Assembly: GCF_039523755.1 (NCBI RefSeq)
Contig: NZ_BAAAFX010000010.1
Location: 248,001-312,000, forward strand
Reading direction: 5' to 3'
Origin: Tatumella terrea
GTDB taxonomy: Bacteria > Pseudomonadota > Gammaproteobacteria > Enterobacterales > Enterobacteriaceae
Length of the DNA: 64,000 nucleotides
In this document: positions 25,986 through 32,886 of the stretch, in pieces
How positions within the stretch are numbered: position 1 is the first letter of the stretch
How the letters are laid out: the number at the start of each line of letters is the position of its first letter
Translations under genes and position numbers: made by a program
The notes under the pieces: model-generated
Databases searched by the model: none
What the model saw: only the letters and a program-made list of their open reading frames with translations
Told to the model about the DNA's origin: nothing

Positions 25986-27203
25986 CCCCCTTAGCACTTC
26001 CCCCATAATTCACCTGTTCTCTCTCCTGCGGGATCGTTGTCTCCGTGAACGGGTATCGCGGTTATGTGAGTTTGTTTGAATCAGTGATCTCTTCATCTTA
26101 ACGGCAGTGGCTGCAGTCTCGCGCACGTCGCTGATTAACCTGTTCTGATTATTCCTGTCTGTCCTCTGAACCTCTGAACTGTTCCCTGTGGGGCGTATAC
26201 CCTGTAAGCGTGAAATTGTCTGCTGCTGCCCGCCATCCGTGAAACAGAATGAAAGTGGGTATTCACTTTCAGGAGGTCGGGGAGTGGGGGCTGCGCAACG
26301 TGACTCAGGACTTTCTCTGAGTCAGTCACGGTATACCTGCGACCTGTTGGCGGGTTCGGCAGGAGCTCCCTTTTGCGAAGCCTGGTTTGTAATACGGTGC
26401 TGGCTCTCTGTTATTTTTCCTGAGAACAGAGGGCGTTACGGGGACCGGCGGGAAGTCCGTTTTAGCGAAAGGGTGCAGAGTTTTGTGTCTCTGAGGGAAG
26501 AACAGCGAAGGCTCACCGGTTCCGTCAGGTACTGGCTTGAGTGACGGCTGAATCAGAAGGTGGCTTTATTTCTGCGTGGCTGCTGAAAACAGAGAATATA
26601 TGCTGGCTCTAAGGGGGATCGTTTTAGCGAAGTGGCGACTCAGTGCGATGCGGTTTTGTCTCTGTGCGTCTGCAGAACAACAGCAAAGGTTTACTGGTTC
26701 TGTCAGGTGCTGGCTTGAATGACGGCTGGTTCAGAGGGGGTGGTGCATTGTTTTGGCCTGGCTGCTGCAGGACAGAGAAGGTTTACGGGGGACCTGTGCG
26801 ATATCGTCCTGGTCCGGGGGGAAGCGAATGACGGTGTTAAGTCTGTCCCGTGGCTGGGCCGGAAAGCAGGAGTTGTTTGCGGTTTACGGGGCAGGATCCT
26901 GAAGGAAAGGGGCTGGATATCCCGGAATGGAGCTTTTTATTACGGTGTCTTGAGAGAGTGTAAGTACACGCTTACTTTTATAGCGTGATCACGCCATAAA
27001 TAAGTCACGGCAGACCGGCTCTGAAGGTAGTGCGGATGGCTGAAAGCTGACAGGGGTTTAATATCTTATCTTTGCAGAAGGATTATCTTAATCACAGGCC
27101 AGACTGTCATTACAGGTTGTTTCGCAGGCGATATCTCAGCGGAAGGTGTTTAGTGGTTCCTGTGACGCATTAGCTGAACAACATCACCACCGTATGGCTC
27201 TGT
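25986..27203. other. 1.2-kb stretch without a recognisable gene
   Basis: Between lpxP and the first levansucrase end there is no protein I recognise. ORFs at 26188-26544, 26643-26831 and 26719-26988 run through degenerate repeats and look fortuitous. The region marks the left edge of the accessory levansucrase island and may be decayed mobile DNA. Confidence 0.5.
26420..26860 (+). repeat. Three degenerate tandem repeats of about 165-185 bp
   Basis: Recurring words appear in the same order: ACAGAG at 26426, 26589 and 26772; TTTTAGCGAA in the first two units; GTTTTGTSTCTSTG; CAGGTRCTGGCTTGARTGACGGCTG; and GGGGGA. Spacings are 163 and 183 bp, so the units have drifted by indels. No reading frame is kept across units. 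Confidence 0.65.
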
Positions 27204-27209
27204 TATAAT
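27201..27209 (+). promoter_or_regulatory. Extended -10 promoter of a short transcript
   Basis: TGTTATAAT is a perfect TGnTATAAT extended -10 element; no good -35 is seen, as is common for this class. It lies 17 bp before an AGGAGG ribosome site, implying a short leader and a transcript antiparallel to the first levansucrase gene's 3' end. Confidence 0.5.
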
Positions 27210-27236
27210 AAAAATCGACTAATATAGGAGGTTATA

Positions 27237-27335
27237 TTGATAGTAAGTATTCACATCGTTATGAGGTGTGACCTGAGCGGCAACATGGCTAACACCCGGT
27301 GTGGGCGACAGCCATGTTGCAGATGGGATGAATAA
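27237..27335 (+). CDS. Possible 32-residue small protein with TTG start
   Basis: An ORF of 32 codons begins with TTG five nt after a consensus AGGAGG and ends TAA at 27333-27335. The product is cysteine-rich in its second half (four Cys) with no membrane segment; I do not recognise it. An inner ATG at 27261 is an alternative. A long hairpin at 27281-27319 (CAACATGGCT/AGCCATGTTG) lies inside the coding stretch, and the transcript would run into the levansucrase terminator from the opposite side. It may equally be a small RNA with a fortuitous ORF. Confidence 0.3.
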   Translation: MIVSIHIVMRCDLSGNMANTRCGRQPCCRWDE

Positions 27336-27363
27336 AAACCGGCACAGCTCTCACTGTGCCGGT
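27331..27363 (-). terminator. Rho-independent terminator of the first levansucrase gene
   Basis: Perfect 10-bp stem ACCGGCACAG/CTGTGCCGGT at 27338-27363 with a 6-nt loop, followed on the minus strand by TTTTATT. It begins 8 bp behind the levansucrase stop and should be efficient, so this copy is monocistronic. Confidence 0.85.
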
Positions 27364-27370
27364 AGCGGGA

Positions 27371-28645
27371 TTAACGGATGATTACGTTCTCCATTGGCGG
27401 AATATAACCGTAGTCGAATTCTTTGACCATAAAGGTACGTTTACCTTCGATCTTAATCTGTACGGTCGGGGCTTCGGTACCACCGATGCGGTATGCACCG
27501 TCGTAGTCATTGTCAGAAGCTGGCACCGTATCAATAAATGACGTCACCAGGCCGTTTGGCATCACACAGTGTGAATAGGTCTGCAACGGCTGAGACGATG
27601 GGTTACCCAGTACCAGGCCGGAACCATTCAGCGGCTCGTAAGGGCCAAACAGTGAATCACTGACAAATCCGTAAACGCCGTCCGGGCCGGTCAGGTTATC
27701 GGCATACGTCGATTTATGGCTGATGGTAAACAGGTAGTACTTCCCGTCCTTAAACACAAAGTGAGGACGTTCCGTCTGGTCGTTGACACCAACCGCAGTG
27801 ATCAGCGGTGGCAGCAGCTGCCAGTCATTACCTTCCGCATCTTTCGCCGCCGCCAGACCGATACAACCTGTCTGATAACGTGCGCCACCGACATCGTCGT
27901 AACCCGGAGGAATATCACCCATATCTTCGGTGGTAATCTCATGGCTGCCGCGATCCCCGGCCACATTGCCTTCGAAGACCATATAGAGGTTGCCATCATT
28001 CGGGTCGATGAACGGGCTTGGGTCACGGAAGCCCCAGTACGGGTTTTGTTCTTCGGTCTGGTAGTAGAAACCGTCAGCGGAGAACAGCTCAATGACTTCA
28101 TTGAAACCGGAGAGGGTGACGCCGTTACCATCGGCAGCAATTTTACCTTTCACCTTCACGATGGTCGCGCCCGGCGTGACGCAGGTGTAATACAGTTCCA
28201 CATCACCCTGTTCGTTCAGCAGAATCGGGGTACCGGCCCATTCACGGGTAGTCGGTGAAACACCTTCCGCCATCACACGGCCACCGAAGGTCCAGTTTTT
28301 GCTGTCTTTTGAGTACCAGAAGCAGATTCGGGCACGACCATGACGGGCATTCCAGTCGGTGTAGATGTCGTAGTTGCCGTTTGCATCGGTGTACTCTTCC
28401 GGCAGACGATCGGCGGTCAGCGTAAAGATCACGGACCAGCCATTAACGGAAACGATATTACCGTCGTATTTACGTAATGGCAGAGTATCCCAGATAAAGA
28501 CTTCATCGCTCATCACCGGAAAATCAATGGCGACCACAGGCTGAGTGGTGGTTGGATCATCCTCGCGAACTTTCAGTGCATCTGCACGGCTCCATGCAGT
28601 TGTTTTTACTTTGTCTTGTAAATTTTTAATTTCAGTATTTTTCAT
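27371..28645 (-). CDS. lsc: Levansucrase (GH68), leaderless copy 1
   Basis: A 424-residue GH68 enzyme that splits sucrose and polymerises fructose into levan. Catalytic residues are nucleophile D53 (VFIWDT), transition-state stabiliser D208 (FRDPSP) and acid/base E292 (DQTERPHF). Family blocks such as PTTREWAGTP, FEGNVAGDRG and NPSSQP.QTYSH are intact and close to Erwinia amylovora Lsc. There is no signal peptide: after a short polar N terminus it goes directly into TTAWSRADALKV, although levansucrases act outside the cell. The gene has a strong GGAGG ribosome site and its own terminator. Copy 2 at 30513-31772 is highly similar. Upstream it shares a dyad element with copy 2. No holin follows this copy. 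Confidence 0.96.
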   Translation of the reverse strand: MKNTEIKNLQDKVKTTAWSRADALKVREDDPTTTQPVVAIDFPVMSDEVFIWDTLPLRKYDGNIVSVNGWSVIFTLTADRLPEEYTDANGNYDIYTDWNARHGRARICFWYSKDSKNWTFGGRVMAEGVSPTTREWAGTPILLNEQGDVELYYTCVTPGATIVKVKGKIAADGNGVTLSGFNEVIELFSADGFYYQTEEQNPYWGFRDPSPFIDPNDGNLYMVFEGNVAGDRGSHEITTEDMGDIPPGYDDVGGARYQTGCIGLAAAKDAEGNDWQLLPPLITAVGVNDQTERPHFVFKDGKYYLFTISHKSTYADNLTGPDGVYGFVSDSLFGPYEPLNGSGLVLGNPSSQPLQTYSHCVMPNGLVTSFIDTVPASDNDYDGAYRIGGTEAPTVQIKIEGKRTFMVKEFDYGYIPPMENVIIR

Positions 28646-28727
28646 TTTTAAAACCTCCGTAGTTAAGTGAGGCTTTATAAAAACATGCAGCGTTATTTAA
28701 TTAAACGTATCCCGGCTTTGTCATTTA

Positions 28728-28782
28728 CCACACAACATATTCAGAAAATAATCTTATTATTTGTTGTGTGGCAGAGCAGACA
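28728..28782 (-). promoter_or_regulatory. Dyad element upstream of levansucrase 1, with Ogr-like site
   Basis: CCACACAACA and its exact complement TGTTGTGTGG are spaced by 24 bp (28728-28771). Overlapping the distal arm is TGT-N12-ACA at 28765-28782, the consensus I know for P2 Ogr/Delta-type activators. The proximal arm lies 83 bp before the ATG, and a TTTAAT -10 candidate at 28705-28700 would place the dyad centre near -56. The same dyad occurs at the same distance upstream of levansucrase 2. Confidence 0.5.
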
Positions 28783-30162
28783 ACGGCTGAATATATCCCT
28801 GCTCACTTTTTTATCCGACACTGTCCGGTGGTCCGGAAATGGATTTTCATGCTGAACATTTTCACGAGAAAATGGCAAGCAAAAACTGGGGTAATATCCC
28901 TGCGACTTTTTCTTAAAAAATGGGGGTGCTCGGTGTTTATGAGAATTTTTCCGTCGCCAGGGGGATTTTTTCATATAAATTAAAATATCCGTTCAGTTCA
29001 CAGAAAATATACGAATCCGGGATTTCTGATCAGCCGATATTCGGCTACCGACCGGCAGAACGGTCTGTTATCGTAATGTCATGAACCGCGGTAAGAGATA
29101 AGGGATGGTCAGGAGTATGATAAAATCTGTATCCTGGGATCTCCTGATAAGTCATATTTCTGGTCCGGACATCACCCGCTACTAATATCCTCTTTTCCGT
29201 GGGTTGAAATGTTTTCATCTGTCATCCCGATGGCATTTATCAGATATCCATGAACATGAGATCACACAGCCCATCCAGCGCCTGTGTTCTGTGTTGTTTT
29301 GTCAGCAGGCCGGGAGGACAGTTTTCATTCTGCGGAAAAGGGAGGTCCGGCAATTAACCGATAATCTCCGGCCTGGCCACCGCTCTCAGCGAGACGTTCA
29401 TTATTCACTGCCAGGTCGACGCCGGCAGGGCGGATCCGTTGACTCTGAGACCTTTAGCGACCTGAAACGAAGACGTCAGGCAGAGGTGTCGCAGTATTCT
29501 TACTCTGCCGATCCCTTTCAACGCTGTTGCCGGCGGGCAGAAATGATCAAATCTCCCCTGGCAGCCGGTATGACGACCGGAAACCCCGGTGTGAAACACG
29601 CGGCCGCTTTCAGCGGCCCGGGAAGGATCCCTGGCGGGCGGACGCTGTGGTGGATGGAAAAGACGTATCGTGCGGTGTCGTTTCCGGCCGCGGATCGCCG
29701 CCATTGGCGATCGCTTTCACCTTTATGACATCCACTGTGCGCTGACGGGAAATATCGATCAGCAGAAAGGTACAGAACCCTAAGCATGATGACCGCCGTG
29801 CTGAGACCTTTCCGGACGGTGTCCCGTGTTGCCACCTCCCGGATTCGGGAGAGAAGCCGCACTATGATGGCTGATAAACACGGCAGGCAGCCTGTTAACA
29901 GAAAGGGGAAAACCGGCCAGAAAGATATTCCCGGCCGGCGGCGAAGCGATGTTTTATCCGGAGATAAATATCCCCTGATTTTATCAGGGATATTTCTCAT
30001 TACAGAGAAGAGATGTGGGAATAATGTTAAAAAATAAAATATTCCCTATCATTTTTAAGGTTATAGTCTGAGGAATGCGTATTATTCACCGGCGTTCCTC
30101 TCCCATGAACAACAGATAATTTTCTGCCGGGCATGTTTTTACAAAGAATGTTAAGTGCAGGG
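28783..30162. other. Gene-poor stretch between levansucrase 1 and the holin
   Basis: Nearly 1.4 kb with many short overlapping ORFs (longest 174 codons on plus at 29204-29728 and 160 on minus at 29518-30000) but nothing I recognise: no endolysin, spanin or transposase. About 28800-29200 is AT-rich and 29300-29900 is GC-rich, a patchwork suggesting decayed inserted DNA. A hairpin at 29966-29995 (AAATATCCC arms) lies about 170 bp downstream of the holin stop. Confidence 0.5.
29966..29995. terminator. AT-rich hairpin downstream of the holin gene
   Basis: Near-perfect stem built on AAATATCCC/GGGATATTT with one bulge and a T-rich loop. It is the first strong hairpin met by transcription leaving the holin on the minus strand. 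No T-run follows on that strand. Confidence 0.35.
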
Positions 30163-30465
30163 TTAATTCAATTTCTTCATGATAATCCGGTTTATCCAGA
30201 AACTGATTTTTTTTACGCCCATAAAACCGATAAATCCGCCAACAGAAACGGTTAACTGGCTGGATACCCCAAAATAATTCATTAACGATACAGAAATAAA
30301 TGTCAGGCAGCCACAAATCCCCCCTTCAAGTAATGTTTCGATAATACCCCGTCCGGAATATATCATTCGCAGGATAGCCATAAAAAAGGAGATGAAAACA
30401 CCAAAGAAAACGGAATCTCCCCGAATGGCTCCCTTCGCTGCATTAATAATGCTGTTAATATCCAT
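30163..30465 (-). CDS. Lambda-type phage holin
   Basis: A 100-residue membrane protein with three hydrophobic segments (about 19-37, 43-63 and 68-90) and a basic C terminus (MKKLN). It aligns by eye with the lambda S holin family: FFMAILRMIYSGR parallels the FAMAYLRGRYNGG region, GVSSQLTVSVGGFIGFMG parallels the GLSSNLAYITSVFIGYIG region. Holins open large inner-membrane holes. The start has an AGGAAAAA ribosome site. It lies 47 bp behind levansucrase 2 on the same strand, separated only by a small hairpin. No endolysin, spanin or other lysis gene is nearby, and base composition is visibly more AT-rich than the levansucrases. Position suggests a role in releasing the leaderless enzyme; this is inference. 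Confidence 0.82.
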   Translation of the reverse strand: MDINSIINAAKGAIRGDSVFFGVFISFFMAILRMIYSGRGIIETLLEGGICGCLTFISVSLMNYFGVSSQLTVSVGGFIGFMGVKKISFWINRIIMKKLN

Positions 30466-30484
30466 AAATTTTTCCTGATAAAGA

Positions 30485-30506
30485 CGCGACCTCAGTCGCG
30501 CCGCAA
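30485..30506 (-). terminator. Small hairpin between levansucrase 2 and holin
   Basis: CGCGAC/GTCGCG stem (30485-30500) with a 4-nt loop, followed on the minus strand by TCTTTAT. It is a short GC stem with a poor T-run, so it should terminate only partly and would let a fraction of transcripts reach the holin gene 20 bp beyond. Confidence 0.5.
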
Positions 30507-30512
30507 TGAATA

Positions 30513-31772
30513 TTATTTGACGATGACATTTTCCATCGGAGGAATATAACCGTAGTCAAATTCTTTAACCATAAACGTCTGGTTGCCTTTTATTTTAATT
30601 TGTACGGTAGGGGCTTCGGTTCCTCCGACACGATAGCTACCGTTATAATCGCCATTTGATTGCGGAATAGTATCGATAAAAGAGGTCACCAGGCCATTGG
30701 GCATGACGCAATGTGAATACGTCTGATAAGGTTGTGACGAGGGATTCCCCAGGACTAAACCGGAACCATTTAACGGCTCATAAGGGCCAAATAAAGAATC
30801 ACTGACAAAGCCATACACACCATCCGGCCCCGTCACACCGTCACCGTAGGTGAACTTGTGGCTGATAGTAAACAGGTAATATTTACCGTCTTTGAACACA
30901 AAGTGAGGACGCTCTGTCTGGTCATTGACCCCGACCGCCGTGATTAATGGTGGCAGTAACTGCCAGTCGTTACCCTCGGCATCTTTTGCTACCGCAAAGC
31001 CGATACAACCGGTCTGATAGCGGGCACCGCCGACGTCTTCATGGCCCGGAGGAACATCCCCCATATCTTCGCTGGTGATGATATGTGTCCCGCGATCGCC
31101 GGCCACATTCCCTTCAAACACCATGTAAAGATTGCCGTCTTTAGGGTCAATAAACGGGCTCGGGTCACGAAAGCCCCAGTATTCATTCTGTTCTTCTGTC
31201 TGGTAAATAAAACCATCGGCAGAGAACAGTTCAATGACCTCTCTGAACCCGGAAAGCCTGACTCCGTTGCCATCGGCAGCGATTTTACCCTTAACTTTCA
31301 CGATTGTCGCGCCGGGGGTGACGCAGGTGTAGTACAGTTCAATGTCACCCTGCTCGTTTAGCAGAACCGGTGTCCCGGCCCATTCACGGGTGGTCGGTGA
31401 AACGCCGTCCGCCATGACCCGGCCACCGAACGTCCAGTTTTTGCTGTCTTTGGAATACCAGAAACAAATACGTGCACGGCTGTGGCGATTGACCCAGTCA
31501 CTGTCGATATCGTAGTTGCCTTCGGCGTCAGTGTAGACATCAGGCTGACGCTCTGCGGTCAGCGTGAAGATGACAGACCAGCCGTTAACGGAAACGATAT
31601 TACCGTCATATTTTTTCAGCGGCATGGTGTCCCAGATAAACACTTCATCACTCATCACTGGAAAATCAATACCGACCAGCGGCTGTGTGGTGGTCGGATC
31701 ATCAGAACGAACTTTAAGGGCGTCAGCACGGCTCCATGCAGTAGTTTTCACTTTATCTATTAAATTTTTCAT
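30513..31772 (-). CDS. lsc: Levansucrase (GH68), leaderless copy 2
   Basis: A 419-residue GH68 levansucrase, highly similar to copy 1 but five residues shorter at the N terminus. Catalytic residues are D48, D203 and E287. The start at 31772 is chosen over an upstream GTG/ATG extension because a GGAGGTTTAAT leader identical in plan to copy 1 precedes it. There is no signal peptide or membrane segment. The substitutions relative to copy 1 are scattered, so the duplication is not very recent. A lambda-type holin gene follows after 47 bp, and an Ogr/Delta-type regulator is divergently encoded upstream. It should be a sucrose-to-levan enzyme needing a non-classical exit route. Confidence 0.96.
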   Translation of the reverse strand: MKNLIDKVKTTAWSRADALKVRSDDPTTTQPLVGIDFPVMSDEVFIWDTMPLKKYDGNIVSVNGWSVIFTLTAERQPDVYTDAEGNYDIDSDWVNRHSRARICFWYSKDSKNWTFGGRVMADGVSPTTREWAGTPVLLNEQGDIELYYTCVTPGATIVKVKGKIAADGNGVRLSGFREVIELFSADGFIYQTEEQNEYWGFRDPSPFIDPKDGNLYMVFEGNVAGDRGTHIITSEDMGDVPPGHEDVGGARYQTGCIGFAVAKDAEGNDWQLLPPLITAVGVNDQTERPHFVFKDGKYYLFTISHKFTYGDGVTGPDGVYGFVSDSLFGPYEPLNGSGLVLGNPSSQPYQTYSHCVMPNGLVTSFIDTIPQSNGDYNGSYRVGGTEAPTVQIKIKGNQTFMVKEFDYGYIPPMENVIVK

Positions 31773-31852
31773 ATTAAACCTCCGTAATTGAATGAGGTTT
31801 AATAAAATCATGTCCCCGTAAATAATTAAAACGCATTTAATTTTGTAATGCA

Positions 31853-31910
31853 CCACACAACAGACATAATTTAAAAAAGGGCCGTATTGTTGTGTAGTCA
31901 GTGGCAGACC
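31853..31910 (-). promoter_or_regulatory. Dyad element upstream of levansucrase 2
   Basis: CCACACAACA at 31853-31862 and TGTTGTGTAG at 31888-31897 (one arm mismatch) repeat the dyad seen upstream of copy 1, with 25 bp between and 81 bp to the ATG. An Ogr-like TGT-N12-ACA match occurs with one mismatch (TGT-N12-ACC on plus) at 31893-31910. The element lies between this gene and the divergent ogr-like gene. Confidence 0.45.
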
Positions 31911-32065
31911 AGAGAGTGATGGCGCCGGACGGGTATATAAATAAGTATCTACAGCCAGATAAAAAGCAGATAGAATCTTTTATCTATTAACAGCCATTAA
32001 TGTAGTGATTGATCATTTATACCTCTACATGTTTTAAAATTATTCAGTAAAAATAGGTGGTACTT

Positions 32066-32260
32066 ATGATGCGTTGCCCGATCTGTAACAAGCCGGCTCA
32101 CACACGTACGAGCCGTTACTTAAGTGATACGACCAAGGAAGCATACTATCAATGTCAGGATATTACCTGCTCATGCACCTTTAAAACGATAGAGAGTCTG
32201 GAAAAAATTATATGCGCTCCGATGGCTAATCAGGAACAACGAATAATGGCGACGTTATAG
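32066..32260 (+). CDS. ogr: Ogr/Delta-type phage late transcription activator
   Basis: A 64-residue zinc protein of the P2 Ogr / P4 Delta family. Blocks CPICNKPAHTRTSRYLSDTTKEAYYQCQD and CSCTF reproduce the family's C-x2-C ... C-x4-C zinc site and conserved TSRY and TKE residues. In P2 such proteins bind TGT-N12-ACA sites near -55 and recruit host RNA polymerase to late (capsid, lysis) promoters. The start at 32066 has AGGTGG 5 nt upstream; ATG 32069 is an alternative. No other P2-like gene is visible nearby, so this is an isolated or domesticated copy, divergent from the levansucrase-holin operon. A very stable hairpin follows. Confidence 0.9.
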   Translation: MMRCPICNKPAHTRTSRYLSDTTKEAYYQCQDITCSCTFKTIESLEKIICAPMANQEQRIMATL

Positions 32261-32405
32261 GAATAGTCTTAATAACGAATTTTTCACTGAACTTTTCATC
32301 AATGTCGTAAGCGCTGATAATAATCAGAGATGTCGTATGGAAAATATTTTCCGACGGCATATTAGCGGAAGCTTATCAATAATTGATCAATATTGCGTTA
32401 TGTGT

Positions 32406-32444
32406 GGTTAAACCGCGGTATGCAAAATATACCGCGGTTTAACC
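32406..32444. terminator. Perfect 16-bp hairpin downstream of the ogr-like gene
   Basis: GGTTAAACCGCGGTAT and its exact complement enclose a 7-nt loop (GCAAAAT). The AT-rich outer part gives T-rich 3' flanks on both strands, so a bidirectional terminator is plausible. It separates the phage-like island from the haem operon promoter. The remaining space to 32740 holds no recognisable gene. Confidence 0.6.
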
Positions 32445-32738
32445 ATCTTCCTGTAATAATGTAAACCATCCGTTATTATTTTGTTTTACTGATGCTCCTG
32501 CTGGTCCGGGGGCGGGCGGCGTTCTGCCGTCTTCTTTACAGGCCTTCACGATGGCGATTCATCGTGCTTCGGTCGGGTGGGATGGCACGTCTGAGACCTG
32601 GCACAAGCCCGTCAGGGTGGCGGTTTCCCTCCTGTGGCCGGCCGGGCAGTCACGTTTAAATGTCTTTTTTATCCTTTCGTCGCCCTCTGCTGGCATTTTA
32701 CGATTTTACAACAGTATCAGTGTCTGGATATTGTAAAT

Positions 32739-32757
32739 GCTATTGATAACCATTATC
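32739..32757 (+). promoter_or_regulatory. Fur box upstream of the haem operon
   Basis: The 19-mer matches the Fur consensus GATAATGATAATCATTATC at 16 of 19 positions. It lies about 130 bp before the chosen receptor start. Iron-dependent repression of hmuRSTUV is expected. Confidence 0.85.
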
Positions 32758-32886
32758 AAAATGATGTAGATTCTCACATAAAATAAGTGGCTGATATTTG
32801 CACAATTTCTTTCTTTGAGAGGAAACATTCGTTTGCATTCACTTGCCGGCAAACGACATTTTTGGCGTGTCTGGATACTGATAATT

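Noticed and set aside
26188..26988. Three ORFs of 62-118 codons considered as a pseudogene
   Set aside because: They run through the degenerate tandem repeats, do not share a frame between repeat units and show no recognisable protein.
29518..30000. 160-codon minus ORF downstream of the holin, considered as an endolysin
   Set aside because: No lysozyme, amidase or transglycosylase motif, arginine-rich shadow-like composition, and overlapping ORFs of similar quality on the other strand.
30086..30316. 76-codon minus ORF overlapping the holin in another frame, considered as a spanin or antiholin
   Set aside because: No signal sequence or lipobox, no ribosome site, and aromatic-rich composition expected from a frame-shifted membrane gene.
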